A stretch of DNA of 64,000 nt from Prauserella_A sp040645195 (GCF_040645195.1 NZ_JBEYXW010000004.1:294559-358558); one strand, 5' to 3'. Counted from the stretch's first letter, positions 32,182-41,028 are shown. The notes: generated from the sequence alone by a model not told the origin. Translations and numbers: made by a program.

Positions 32182-34665
32182 TTAGCCTCGTTCGATTCTG
32201 TGGCCTACCACGTCTGGTCCTGGGTGGGCGGCTCCGGAGCCGTCTCGGCGGGGATCCGGCTCCGGCAGTTCGACCGGGTCACCGTTGCGCATGGCGGCCG
32301 CAGGCCGCGGACCGATCCACGCCACGGCAACCGCCTGCTCCCCCTTGAGGAACCGGTGCACCCGGACACCCGCGGTCGCCCGGCCCTTCGCTGGGTACTC
32401 CGCGAACGGCGTCATCTTCACCGTCGCACCGGTCGCAGTGACGACCATCGGCTCGCCGTGTTCCACATCGTCGGTCCGGATCGCGCCGAAGAACACCACC
32501 TCGGCATCGGCACCGAGGTTGACACCCGCCATGCCGCCGCCCCTGAGGCCCTGCGGCCGCACCAGCGACACCGGGAACCGCAGCAACGCCGCGGCCGACG
32601 ACACGAACGCCAGCGCCTCCTCGCCATCCGCCAGCCAGGTCGCGCCGACCACCTCGTCCCCGTCCTTGAGGGTGATCACCTCGAACTCCTCCGCGCGCAC
32701 CGGCCACTCCGGCGCGACCACCTTCACCACGCCACGCCGGGTACCGAGCGCCAGCCCCGGCGAACCGGCTCCCTGCTCGCCGAGCGGCGCGATGCCGACC
32801 ACCCGCTCCCCCTTGGCGAGCGACACGAGCTCGCGCGCGGCCATCCCGCCACGCAGCGACACCGTCCCGGCCTGCTCGGGAAGTACCGGCAGCGGCAGAA
32901 CGTCCACTTTGAACGCCCGCCCGGCACTGGTCACCAGCAACACCTGACCACGCGCCGTGCTGTGAACCATTGCGGCAACGGCGTCATGCTTCACCCGCCC
33001 GCTGCGCCGCCTGCCCTCGGTGACCTCCTCCGACTCGGCGGCGGTCCTGGCGACCAGCCCGGTCGCCGAGAGGATCACCTGGCACGGGTCGTCGGCGACC
33101 TCGAGCGGCCCCGCCGGCTTCGACGCGGCGAGCACCTCCTTGAGGTCGCCGTCGATCAGTGCTGTGCGCCGTTCGGTCGGGAAGTCCTTGGCGATCTTGG
33201 CGAGCTCCTGGGAGACGAGCTTCTTCAGCACCGAGTCGTCGTCGAGGATCGTGGACAGCTCCGCGATCTCCGCACGCAGCCGGTCCTGCTCCTCCTCCAG
33301 CTCGATCTTGTCGTACTTGGTGAGCCTGCGCAGCGGCGTGTCGAGGATGTAGGTCGCCTGGATCTCGGAGAGCTTGAAGCGCGTCATCAAACCGTCCTTG
33401 GCGGCCTGCGCGTTGTCGCTCTGCCGGATCAGGCGGATCACCTTGTCGATGTCGAGCAGGGCCTTCAGCAGGCCCTCGACCAGGTGCAGCCGCTCCTCCC
33501 GCTTGCGCTTGCGGTACCGCGTCCGCCGCGTCACCACCTCGTACCGGTGCGCGAGGAACACCTCCAGCAGCGCCTTGAGCCCCAGAGTGCGCGGCTGACC
33601 GTCCACCAGCACGAGGTTGTTGATGCCGAACGACTGCTCCAGCGGCGTCAGCCGGTACAGGTCGGCGAGCAGCGCCTGCGGGTTGACGCCCACCTTGCAC
33701 TCGATGACCAGCCGGGTGCCGTTCTCCCGGTCGGTGAGGTCCTTGACGTCGGCGATTCCGGTGAGGCGCTTGGACTTGTTGACCTCGTCGGTGATGCGCT
33801 CGATCACCTTCTCCGGCCCGACACCGTAGGGCAGTTCGGTCACCGTGATGCCCTGGCGCCTGCTGCCCTCGATGGGGCCGGTCTCGACCTTCGCGCGCAT
33901 CCGTACGACACCGCGCCCGGTCTCGTACGCCTTGCGCACCTCGTCAAGGCCCAGCAGCAGACCGCCGGTCGGCAGGTCCGGCCCCGGCACGAACTCCATG
34001 AGCTTGTCGAGCGTGGCGTTCGGGTGGTTGATGAGCCAGCGCGCCGCGGTGATGACCTCGCGCAGGTTGTGCGGGATCATGTTCGTCGCCATACCGACCG
34101 CGATCCCGGACGTCCCGTTGACGAGCAGGTTCGGGAACGCCGCCGGCAGCACCGACGGCTCCTGCAGCGAACCGTCGTAGTTGAGCCGGAAGTCGACGGT
34201 CTCCTCGCCGAGCTCACCGACCAGCAGCATGGCCTCCGGCGACATGCGCGCCTCGGTGTAGCGGGACGCGGCGGGCCCGTCGTCCGGCGAACCGAAGTTG
34301 CCGTGCCCGTCGATGAGCGGCACGTTCATCGAGAAGTCCTGCGCCAGCCGCACCATCGCGTCGTAGATGGCGGTGTCACCGTGCGGGTGGTAGCGGCCCA
34401 TCACATCACCGACGACGCGGGAGGACTTCACATACGCGTGGCTCGGCCGGTAGCCGTTCTCGTTCATCGAGAACAGGATCCGGCGGTGCACCGGCTTGAG
34501 GCCGTCGCGCGCGTCCGGGAGCGCGCGCGAGTGGATGACGGAGTAGGCGTACTCCAGGTAGGAATCCTCGATCTCGGTCTTCACCGAGTTGTCGAAGACG
34601 TTGGCGCCGGCCTGGTCGAACGCGGCCGGATCGACCCGCGTCTTCGGGGCTTTGCGGCGTGCCAT
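32182..34665 (-). CDS. parC: DNA gyrase/topoisomerase IV subunit A paralogue (ParC)
   Basis: 827 aa. Winged-helix breakage-reunion domain with catalytic Tyr136 in PAASRYTEARM; quinolone-determining region HPHGDTAIYDAM (Thr98 at the position of GyrA Ser83, Asp102 at that of Asp87). LVNGTSGIAVGMATNMIPHN follows, then the coiled tower and a C-terminal beta-pinwheel (GTVSLRGG, GGGMAGVN, GRATAGVRVHRF). Works with ParE as an A2B2 ATP-dependent type II topoisomerase. Many actinobacteria have this second pair besides GyrA/GyrB. The absence of recF or dnaN nearby argues that this is not the chromosomal gyrBA locus. It lies 16 bp after parE. Confidence 0.88.
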   Translation of the reverse strand: MARRKAPKTRVDPAAFDQAGANVFDNSVKTEIEDSYLEYAYSVIHSRALPDARDGLKPVHRRILFSMNENGYRPSHAYVKSSRVVGDVMGRYHPHGDTAIYDAMVRLAQDFSMNVPLIDGHGNFGSPDDGPAASRYTEARMSPEAMLLVGELGEETVDFRLNYDGSLQEPSVLPAAFPNLLVNGTSGIAVGMATNMIPHNLREVITAARWLINHPNATLDKLMEFVPGPDLPTGGLLLGLDEVRKAYETGRGVVRMRAKVETGPIEGSRRQGITVTELPYGVGPEKVIERITDEVNKSKRLTGIADVKDLTDRENGTRLVIECKVGVNPQALLADLYRLTPLEQSFGINNLVLVDGQPRTLGLKALLEVFLAHRYEVVTRRTRYRKRKREERLHLVEGLLKALLDIDKVIRLIRQSDNAQAAKDGLMTRFKLSEIQATYILDTPLRRLTKYDKIELEEEQDRLRAEIAELSTILDDDSVLKKLVSQELAKIAKDFPTERRTALIDGDLKEVLAASKPAGPLEVADDPCQVILSATGLVARTAAESEEVTEGRRRSGRVKHDAVAAMVHSTARGQVLLVTSAGRAFKVDVLPLPVLPEQAGTVSLRGGMAARELVSLAKGERVVGIAPLGEQGAGSPGLALGTRRGVVKVVAPEWPVRAEEFEVITLKDGDEVVGATWLADGEEALAFVSSAAALLRFPVSLVRPQGLRGGGMAGVNLGADAEVVFFGAIRTDDVEHGEPMVVTATGATVKMTPFAEYPAKGRATAGVRVHRFLKGEQAVAVAWIGPRPAAAMRNGDPVELPEPDPRRDGSGAAHPGPDVVGHRIERG

Positions 34666-34681
34666 GACTTAACCCAACTCC

Positions 34682-36739
34682 CTAGATGTCGATCGCGGCC
34701 TGGTCCACCCGCGCGGCGGAGGCGACCAGCCAGTTGCGGCGCGGCTCGACCTTCTCGCCCATGAGCAGTTCCAGCGCTGCCTCCGCGGCCTCGGCGTCGT
34801 CGATCGTGATGCGCCGGACCGAACGTGTCGCCGGGTTCATCGTGGTCTCCCACAGCTCGTCGGCGTCCATCTCGCCGAGGCCCTTGAACCGGGGCACCGG
34901 CTTGACGACCTGCCTGCCCGCCGTTTCCAGCTCGGCGACCTTGGCCTCCATCTCGCGCGCGCTGAAGGTGTAGAAGGTCTCCTGGTTGCGGCCCCTGGTG
35001 GTGATCTTGTGCAGAGGCGGCATGGCCGCGTAGAGCCTGCCGTCCTCGATCACCGGGCGCATGTAGCGCGCGAACAACGTGATGAGCAGCGTGCGGATGT
35101 GCGAGCCGTCCACGTCGGCGTCGGCCATCAGAATGACCCGGCCGTAGCGCATGGTCGACAGATCGAAGGTACGGCCGGTACCTGCGCCGAGCACCTGCAC
35201 GATCGAGGAGATCTCGGCGTTCTTCAGCGCGTCGCCGAGCCCGGCCTTCTGGACGTTGAGGATCTTGCCCCGCAACGGAAGCAGCGCCTGGTACTCCGAG
35301 ACCCGCGCCATGCGAGCCGAACCCAGCGCGCTGTCACCCTCGACGAGGAACAGCTCGCTGCGAGCCACACCGGTGCTGCGGCAGTCGACGAGCTTCGGCG
35401 GCATCGCCGCGCCCTCGAGCGCGGTCTTGCGCCGCGCCGCGTCCTTCTGCTGCTTCTGCGCCAGCCGCACACGCCCGGCATCCACGATCTTCTGGAGCAC
35501 GACCTTGGCCTCGGCCTTGGTCTTACGGTTGTCGGCCCACGCCCTGACGTGCTGCTCGATGATGCCCTGCAGCACCCTGGTGATGCCGGCGGTGGACAGC
35601 TCGTCCTTGGTCTGCGACGTGAACTGCGGCTCCGGGATCCGCACGTGGATCACGGCGGTCATCCCCTCGAGGACGTCGTCGAGAACCGGCGGGTCCTCCT
35701 TGGGCTTGAGCAGCCCACGGGTCTTGGAAATGGCTTCCTGCAAGGCTTTCACCAGCGCGCGGTCGAAGCCCCTCCGGTGCGTTCCACCGTGGACATTGCG
35801 GATGGTGTTGGTGAAGCACTCGACGGTGCGCTCGTAGCCGGTGCCCCAGCGCAGCGCCACCTCCACCTCGGCATGGCGCTCCACATTGGACTTCATCACG
35901 CCGTTCTCGTCGGCGGCGTTCTCCTTGTAGGTACCCGCGCCGTTCACCACGAGCGTCCCGCACACCGGCCTGTCACCGGCGGGGGCGAGGAACTCGACCA
36001 TGTCGGTGAGGCCGTTCGGGTAGTGGAACGACTCCTCGGCAATGGCGCCGCCCGTTGCCGTGCGGAGCACGTAGGTGACCCCGGGAACCAGGAACGCCGT
36101 GTTGCGCAGCTTCATGCGCACCGCTTCCACGTCGAGCGCGGCGCCGGTCTCGAAGTAGCGGGCGTCGTACCAGTAGCGGATCGTGGTGCCGGTGGACTCG
36201 CCCCGCTTCATCTTGCGGACAAGGCGCAGCCCCGACTGCGAGGTGAACTTGGCTTTCGGGCCCGCGCCGTCGAAGACGCCGGGCACGCCACGCGCGAACG
36301 ACATCTCGTGCACCTTGCCCGCACGCTTCACCAGCACGTCGAGTCGAAGCGACAGCGCGTTGACCGCCGAGGCGCCGACCCCGTGCAGACCGCCGGAGGT
36401 CTTGTATCCCGAGCCGCCGAACTTTCCACCCGCGTGCAGCCGGGTGAGCACGAGCTCGACGCCGGACAGGCCGGACTTGGCGTGCACGCCGGTCGGGATG
36501 CCGCGGCCGTCGTCCTCGACCTCGACGCTGCCGTCGGCATGCAGGGTCACGACGACCCTGCCGGCGTGACCGGCCACTCCCTCGTCGGTCGAGTTGTCGA
36601 CAATCTCGGTGAAGAGGTGGTTGACGCCGCGGCTGTCAGTCGACCCGATGTACATGCCGGGCCGCTTACGAACCGCTTCCAGGCCCTCGAGATGGGTCAG
36701 GTCGTCAGCCCCGTAGAGGGTCTCAGCAGAAGCAGTCAC
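34682..36739 (-). CDS. parE: DNA gyrase/topoisomerase IV subunit B paralogue (ParE)
   Basis: 685 aa. GHKL ATPase domain: VRKRPGMYIGSTDSRG, EIVDNSTDEGVAGHA, VEDDGRGIPTGVH and KTSGGLHGVGASAVNALS. TOPRIM domain: LFLVEGDSALGSA and MADADVDGSHIRTLL, with the catalytic Glu and Asp residues. C-terminal PRFKGLGEMDADELWETTMNP. Start GTG 36739. Co-transcribed with parC. Lysine-rich segment KQQKDAARRKTALEG is usual for the family. Confidence 0.9.
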   Translation of the reverse strand: MTASAETLYGADDLTHLEGLEAVRKRPGMYIGSTDSRGVNHLFTEIVDNSTDEGVAGHAGRVVVTLHADGSVEVEDDGRGIPTGVHAKSGLSGVELVLTRLHAGGKFGGSGYKTSGGLHGVGASAVNALSLRLDVLVKRAGKVHEMSFARGVPGVFDGAGPKAKFTSQSGLRLVRKMKRGESTGTTIRYWYDARYFETGAALDVEAVRMKLRNTAFLVPGVTYVLRTATGGAIAEESFHYPNGLTDMVEFLAPAGDRPVCGTLVVNGAGTYKENAADENGVMKSNVERHAEVEVALRWGTGYERTVECFTNTIRNVHGGTHRRGFDRALVKALQEAISKTRGLLKPKEDPPVLDDVLEGMTAVIHVRIPEPQFTSQTKDELSTAGITRVLQGIIEQHVRAWADNRKTKAEAKVVLQKIVDAGRVRLAQKQQKDAARRKTALEGAAMPPKLVDCRSTGVARSELFLVEGDSALGSARMARVSEYQALLPLRGKILNVQKAGLGDALKNAEISSIVQVLGAGTGRTFDLSTMRYGRVILMADADVDGSHIRTLLITLFARYMRPVIEDGRLYAAMPPLHKITTRGRNQETFYTFSAREMEAKVAELETAGRQVVKPVPRFKGLGEMDADELWETTMNPATRSVRRITIDDAEAAEAALELLMGEKVEPRRNWLVASAARVDQAAIDI

Positions 36740-36901
36740 AGGGTCGCTCTCTCCCAGATCTCAACAAGCCGGATCGTGCTGCACGGCGGCGCCGATGCGC
36801 CGCTCGACCAGCGAGTCACCGTAGTGCAGGGTATCCGGCCGTCCCGACATTTCGGCGTGACGTCCGTCGTTCGCGTCGCACCGGCCCCGCGGTGACCTGC
36901 C

Positions 36902-37942
36902 TCACGCTCGGTCGAACTCGGCCCGGACACCGAGCAACCGCACAGGACGTCCCAGGTCGAAGCGATCCAGCACGCTCAGTGCGGCCTGTTCGAGCACGGT
37001 GGCTTCGCTCGTCGGAGCCTCCAGGGTAGCGCTCCTGGTCTGCGTGATGAACGGCGCGAAGCGGACCTTGACCGCCACCCGCACGGCGGGCCTGCCCTCG
37101 GCGACGACGTCGTCGCTCACCCGGCGGGCGAGCTCGCGGACCTGCGCCTCGATGTCGGCGCGGTCGGTGAGGTTCTGCTGGAAGGTCGTCTCGCGGCTGC
37201 GTGAGCGGGGCACGTACGGGGTGGCCGTCACCTCCCGGTCGCCGAGCCCGTGCGCGAGCGCGCGAAAGTACGGTCCCATCGTGGGGCCGAACCGCTCGGC
37301 GAGCTGCTCGGGATCGGCAGCGGCCAGCTCCTCGACGGTGGTGATGCCCAGCTCGGCGAGCTTCTTCGTGGTCCGGCCACCGATGCCCCACAACGCATCC
37401 GGCGGGCGGTGCGCCATCACCGGCACCCAGTTCTGCCTGGTGAGCCGGTAGATGCCGGCCGGCTTGGCGAAGCCGGTGGCGATCTTGGCGCGGGCCTTGT
37501 TGTCACCGATCCCCACCGAGCACGACAGGCCGGTCCGCTCCAGCACCGCCCGCCGGACCTCCGCCGCGAGCGCCTCGGCATCGGCGGTACTGGCGCCGAG
37601 GAATGCCTCGTCCCAGCCCATGACCTCCACGACGACGGGCAGCTCGCGCAGGGTTGCCATCACCTGCTCCGACACCGCCTCGTAGGCGGGTGCATCGGAG
37701 GGCAGGAACACGGCATCCGGGCAACGTTTTGCCGCTGTGCGCAGCGGCATGCCCGAGTGGACGCCGAACTCGCGCGCCTCGTAGGACGCCGTCGCCACCA
37801 CCGCGCGCTGCGTCGGGTCACCCTGGCCACCGACGATCACCGGCTTGCCCCGCAGCTCGGGATGCCGTGCGATCTCGACCGCGGCGATGAACTGGTCCAG
37901 ATCCACATGCAGGATCCAGTCCGATGTAGACGGGGTGGACAC
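36902..37942 (-). CDS. dinB: DNA polymerase IV (Y-family)
   Basis: 346 aa from GTG 37942 (VSTPSTSDWILHVDLDQF); ATG 37984 would add 14 residues. Catalytic carboxylates in HVDLDQFIAAVE and in GWDEAFLGAS; YEAREFGVHSGMPLRTA finger motif; helix-hairpin-helix LWGIGGRTTKKLAELGITTVEEL; little-finger domain to the end. Error-prone translesion polymerase. No C-terminal QLxLF clamp motif was recognised. Transcribed in the same direction as parE, 162 bp upstream of it. Confidence 0.93.
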   Translation of the reverse strand: MSTPSTSDWILHVDLDQFIAAVEIARHPELRGKPVIVGGQGDPTQRAVVATASYEAREFGVHSGMPLRTAAKRCPDAVFLPSDAPAYEAVSEQVMATLRELPVVVEVMGWDEAFLGASTADAEALAAEVRRAVLERTGLSCSVGIGDNKARAKIATGFAKPAGIYRLTRQNWVPVMAHRPPDALWGIGGRTTKKLAELGITTVEELAAADPEQLAERFGPTMGPYFRALAHGLGDREVTATPYVPRSRSRETTFQQNLTDRADIEAQVRELARRVSDDVVAEGRPAVRVAVKVRFAPFITQTRSATLEAPTSEATVLEQAALSVLDRFDLGRPVRLLGVRAEFDRA

Positions 37943-38138
37943 GGCTTCAGTATGTGCTCCAGCGGCCGCCCTGGCCAGCGGCACCGGCGGTCCGCCACAC
38001 CGAACCGGAAGGGTTTCGTACCGAAGTAGCCGAGGTATTCGACGGCGAATGGAATATCGCCGAGCCGGTCGGCGTTCTTAATTCGGTTGCCTGGTGCCGA
38101 GGCGATAAACGATCCTGCCAGAAAGGAGGCGGCACGTG

Positions 38139-38405
38139 ATGGAAAGGTTCGACTGGCGGCATCGTGCCGCCTGCCGTGACGAGGATCCGGAGCTGTTCTT
38201 CCCGGTCACCGATCTGGGTCCCGGTGCGCAGCAGACGGCGCGGGCAAAGGCCGTCTGCGCCCGCTGCCCGGTACGGGAGCAGTGCCTGCGGTACGCACTG
38301 GACAATGGGCTCGACCACGGGATCTTCGGTGGCATGACGGAACGTGAGCGCCGTGAGCTCGTGCGCAGGCGCCACACCAGGTCCGCCGAACCGCATGCGG
38401 CCTGA
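38139..38405 (+). CDS. WhiB-family iron-sulfur transcription factor
   Basis: 88 aa. Four cysteines in WhiB spacing: RAACRDEDPELFFP then VCARCPVREQC, ligands for a [4Fe-4S] cluster. DHGIFGGMTERERREL is the G[I/V]WGG turn, here with Phe, followed by a basic C-terminus (RRRH) for DNA binding. Start ATG 38139 with AAAGGAGG upstream; an overlapping GTG 38136 would add one residue. WhiB proteins bind the primary sigma factor and sense NO, O2 or redox state. Closest by eye to WhiB1/WhiB2-like proteins; the subfamily is uncertain. Confidence 0.93.
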   Translation: MERFDWRHRAACRDEDPELFFPVTDLGPGAQQTARAKAVCARCPVREQCLRYALDNGLDHGIFGGMTERERRELVRRRHTRSAEPHAA

Positions 38406-38579
38406 GGACGGGTGAGCCGGCTCATGGGAACATCGGCGGGCGGACCGCTGTTGTATTGATTGCCGATGCGCACAGTGTCCCCCGGGCCTCATCTCTATTC
38501 GCCCTCGCGGAATACCGTTCGGCTGGAGCCGCGTCGCGCCATTCGCCGAGAGGCGACCGTGCGCATCGGTTGTCGGCGG

Positions 38580-38609
38580 TGGGCCGTACCGTTTTGCCGG
38601 TACGGCCCA
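38580..38609. terminator. Perfect 12-bp-stem hairpin between whiB and the lipoprotein gene
   Basis: TGGGCCGTACCG (38580-38591), 6-nt loop, CGGTACGGCCCA (38598-38609). A strong candidate terminator, 175 bp beyond whiB. The interval 38406-38715 otherwise contains no convincing gene. Confidence 0.65.
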
Positions 38610-38715
38610 TTGTCGTATTCATGGCCCACCAGCGGGAACGGTCGATCCGGGATACGCTGCCGCGTCAGACTCAGATACTGAAGGGAGCCGACCCATCAAC
38701 CGCACACGCATCACA

Positions 38716-39348
38716 GTGCTGGGTCTGCTGGGGGCTGTGACCGTGACGGCGGCCGCCTGCAGTAGTACCGAGCCGGGAAACGCCGCCGCCGAGCCGACCT
38801 CCTCGGCGGCAGCGACGACGGCGGCCGACGCGACAGACACCTCCGCCACCAGTTCCGCGGACACCAGTTCCGCCGACACAGGCCCGGCAGGTGATGCCGG
38901 CCTGACGCCGCCGGGAACGACGCTGAAGGTCGGCGAGCGGGCCGTCGTCCCGTTCGAGGGCTACAGCGCCTCGGGCACGGTCGCCATCACGGTGACCGCC
39001 GTCGAGCAGGGCGACCAGGCGGCGTTCGACGCCCAGTACGGCGAGCGCGGGGCCGGGGTCGTGCCGTACTACATCCGTTACACGCTGGAGAACGTCGACG
39101 GCGCGGACCTGGCGGACACGCTGCCGCCACGCCTCAGCGCCATCACCTCGGAGGGTCGCACGACCGGAGTGGTGCTCACCGGCGATCTGCCCGACTGCGA
39201 GAACTCCCGCACACCCGAGGACTTCACCACGCCTGGCGCCAGCTACGAGGTGTGCCAGCTGCAGGGCGGGCGTGAAGGTGCCGACATCAGCGGAGCCAGG
39301 TTCAACGAGGACGACTACCGCAGCGACCCAGTGGTCTGGACCTCCTGA
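38716..39348 (+). CDS. Secreted lipoprotein with DUF4352-like domain
   Basis: 210 aa if started at GTG 38716. The lipobox TAAAC (Cys about 15) follows a short hydrophobic core; then a Ser/Thr/Ala-rich linker (about 16-60) and a beta-rich domain (TTLKVGERAVVPFEGYSASGTVAITVTAVEQGD, VPYYIRYTLENVDGADL). This start gives no charged n-region. The seven in-frame codons upstream would supply one (NRTR), but the codon placed correctly after the AAGGGAG ribosome site is ATC at 38695, not a normal start (see findings). Function unknown; probably anchored outside the membrane. A 15-bp hairpin follows the stop. Confidence 0.8.
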   Translation: MLGLLGAVTVTAAACSSTEPGNAAAEPTSSAAATTAADATDTSATSSADTSSADTGPAGDAGLTPPGTTLKVGERAVVPFEGYSASGTVAITVTAVEQGDQAAFDAQYGERGAGVVPYYIRYTLENVDGADLADTLPPRLSAITSEGRTTGVVLTGDLPDCENSRTPEDFTTPGASYEVCQLQGGREGADISGARFNEDDYRSDPVVWTS

Positions 39349-39363
39349 GCTCACCTGCAGTTC

Positions 39364-39403
39364 GTGCCCGTGGCCGCCACGTCGTACCGGCGGCCACGGG
39401 CAC
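39364..39403 (+). terminator. Perfect 15-bp-stem terminator after the lipoprotein gene
   Basis: GTGCCCGTGGCCGCC (39364-39378), 10-nt loop, GGCGGCCACGGGCAC (39389-39403), 15 nt after the lipoprotein stop. GC-rich, no T-run. It separates the lipoprotein from mazEF. Confidence 0.75.
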
Positions 39404-39429
39404 GTAACCAATGGGCTTCTCCGACGGGG

Positions 39430-39457
39430 TACTACCGCAGTCCCACTGGGGGTAGTA
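39430..39457. promoter_or_regulatory. Inverted repeat in front of mazEF
   Basis: TACTACC (39430-39436) and GGTAGTA (39451-39457), seven perfect base pairs, 7 to 34 nt before the antitoxin start. Consistent with a conditional-cooperativity operator bound by the antitoxin dimer and toxin-antitoxin complex; that binding is inferred. Confidence 0.65.
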
Positions 39458-39464
39458 TCGAGGT

Positions 39465-39686
39465 ATGAAGATGAGCGTCAGCCTGCCGGTCGAGGACGTG
39501 GAGTTCCTCGACACCTACGCGCGTGACCACGACATCGGCTCCCGCTCGGCCGCCGTGCAACGGGCCGTCGAACTCCTGCGCACCAGCGAGCTCGGCGACG
39601 CCTACGCCGATGCGTGGCGCGAGTGGAACGAGTCCGGTGCCGCGCTCGACTGGGAGCCCACCACTGCCGATGGCCTGACGCACTGA
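39465..39686 (+). CDS. mazE: MazE-type ribbon-helix-helix antitoxin
   Basis: 73 aa. N-terminal ribbon-helix-helix (MSVSLPVEDVEFLDTYARDHDIGSRSAAVQRAVELLRTSEL) for DNA binding and dimerisation, then an acidic, Trp-rich tail (AYADAWREWNESGAALDWEPTT) that would wrap around MazF. ATG 39465 or ATG 39471; the latter has GAGG at better spacing. The stop overlaps the mazF start (TGATG). Resembles the mycobacterial MazE9-type antitoxins. Confidence 0.88.
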   Translation: MKMSVSLPVEDVEFLDTYARDHDIGSRSAAVQRAVELLRTSELGDAYADAWREWNESGAALDWEPTTADGLTH

Positions 39687-40033
39687 TGCGTCGCGGCGAC
39701 GTCTACCTCGCCGATCTGGACCCGGCCAGAGGCGCCGAGACCAACAAGCGCCGACCTGTCGTGATCGTCAGCAATGACGGCGCGAACACGACCGCCTCCC
39801 GGCTCGGCCGCGGCGTCGTCACGATCGTGCCCGTCACCTCGAACGTCACCAGGGTGTACCCCTTCCAGCTGCTCCTGCCCGCCGGCGAAGCCGGACTCGA
39901 CCGCCCCTCGAAGGCACAGGCCGAGCAGGTGCGCTCGATCGCCGTCGAACGCCTCGGCACCCGGCTCGGGCGCCTGCCACCGAAGCTCGTCCACGCGCTG
40001 GACCAGGCGCTGCGCCTGCACCTCGGTCTGTGA
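39686..40033 (+). CDS. mazF: MazF endoribonuclease toxin
   Basis: 115 aa. MRRGDVYLADLDPARGAETNKRRPVVIVSND is the classical MazF opening (RGD[V/I] start, GsE-R-PVVVVS region), followed by VTIVPVTSNVTRVYPFQLLLP and AEQVRSIAVERLGTRLGRL with the conserved catalytic Arg and Thr/Ser region. Cleaves single-stranded RNA at a short motif not predictable here. The start ATG 39686 overlaps the antitoxin stop by 1 nt. Confidence 0.93.
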   Translation: MRRGDVYLADLDPARGAETNKRRPVVIVSNDGANTTASRLGRGVVTIVPVTSNVTRVYPFQLLLPAGEAGLDRPSKAQAEQVRSIAVERLGTRLGRLPPKLVHALDQALRLHLGL

Positions 40034-40040
40034 ACCGGCG

Positions 40041-40415
40041 TCAGAACCGGAAGGTCGCGCAGGAAACGGCCACATAGGACGGTTGCGGTGCACGCCAGGC
40101 CACGTCGGCCCAGCGGTTGTCCGTGACCTGTTCACCGTCCGCGCCGACGCAGCTGTACTCCCCGCCCTCGACATAGGGCCCGCACGGTAGGTCCGTCGAC
40201 TCCGCGTTGACGCACGTCGTGTAGTTGACACAGCTCAGTGTGGTGAGTATTGGCGAGCTGACCTCGGGGCCGGTGCGGACGTTCAGCCTGCACTCGTTCT
40301 GCTCCGATGCGCGCACGAGCGCCGGCTCCAGCTCCGCCGCACTCACCGCCGGTGACGACAGTAACGCACCGGCCACACCGGCACAGACGAGAACAACCTT
40401 GGCACGCAAGGACAT
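40041..40415 (-). CDS. Small secreted protein with bacterial SH3-like motif
   Basis: 124 aa from ATG 40415. Signal peptide MSLRAKVVLVCAGVAGALLSSPAVSA, cleaved after ASA-type residues (about 26). The mature part has RLNVRTGPEVSSPILTTL, the typical start of an SH3_3 domain, and six cysteines that could form disulfides. Function unknown; SH3_3 domains often bind cell wall. Convergent with mazF, 7 bp between stops. Confidence 0.78.
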   Translation of the reverse strand: MSLRAKVVLVCAGVAGALLSSPAVSAAELEPALVRASEQNECRLNVRTGPEVSSPILTTLSCVNYTTCVNAESTDLPCGPYVEGGEYSCVGADGEQVTDNRWADVAWRAPQPSYVAVSCATFRF

Positions 40416-40488
40416 CTGCACGACGGAAATACCTCCAGACGATGGATCAGCAACATCACCCAGAGTATCGAAACAGTCGCCCAGTGTG

Positions 40489-41028
40489 CTAGTCGCCGTC
40501 CGAGAACTGTTGCGCCGCCTGCCGCAGGACGTCCCGTGACCGGTCGACCATTGCCGCATACGACCCGGTCAGCGGGGTGGCCTCGGCCGCCTTGACCGTC
40601 CTGCCCAGCTCCGTCAACCGCGCCTTTTCGTGTGCCTTGCGCATCTCGGGGAACTCCGTACGCTCCTCACGCCCTGCATGTTCGAACAGGGCCTTCTTCA
40701 GCTGGGCGAGAGCGGGCAGGAAACCCTCGTCGTCCGGCCCGAGCTGCTCCAGCTCGGCCACCATCTCTCCGGCGTGCTTCTCCTCCGCCAGCCGGGCGTC
40801 GATCACCCGGTCGCCGTCGGCCAGAGCCTTTCTGGCGTCCGGATGCAGGACCATCTCCTCGGCCGTCTCGTGCAGGGCGAGAAAGCGGCGGAGCCGGTCG
40901 AAAGCCTCGCCACGATCCTGCGGCGTGGCCTTCTGCACGCGGGTGAACAGCCGCCGGATCTCCCGGTGCTGGTGCAACAACAGTTCGATGACGTCGGTCT
41001 CCGGCATCGTGTCGGGTCGTGCGCTCAT
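40489..41028 (-). CDS. Hemerythrin-like (HHE domain) protein
   Basis: 179 aa from ATG 41028, with GGAGG upstream. Diiron-type ligands of an HHE cation-binding domain: LLHQHREIRRLF (about 18), LHETAEEMVLHP (about 52), EEKHAGEM (about 82) and FEHAGREERTEFPEM (about 115). Such proteins bind O2, NO or iron and are often stress-induced in actinobacteria. Divergent from the GAF-ANTAR gene at 41159 with 130 bp between. Confidence 0.88.
   Translation of the reverse strand: MSARPDTMPETDVIELLLHQHREIRRLFTRVQKATPQDRGEAFDRLRRFLALHETAEEMVLHPDARKALADGDRVIDARLAEEKHAGEMVAELEQLGPDDEGFLPALAQLKKALFEHAGREERTEFPEMRKAHEKARLTELGRTVKAAEATPLTGSYAAMVDRSRDVLRQAAQQFSDGD

Noticed and set aside
31649..32348. Long open frames across the repeat arrays with heptapeptide repeats (PERATRV-like and others) on both strands
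   Set aside because: A 21-bp period is seven codons, so every frame without a stop in one unit stays open. There is no start signal, and the frames run on into parC antisense. By-product of the repeat.
32176..34764. 862-codon open frame on the plus strand opposite parC
   Set aside because: Antisense shadow of a high-GC gene: His/Arg-rich, no domain, while parC on the other strand is unambiguous.
35009..36895. 628-codon open frame opposite parE
   Set aside because: Antisense shadow of parE, no recognisable domain.
38456..38740. 94-codon open frame between whiB and the lipoprotein gene
   Set aside because: Spans a perfect 12-bp terminator hairpin and shows no domain; composition like a shadow.
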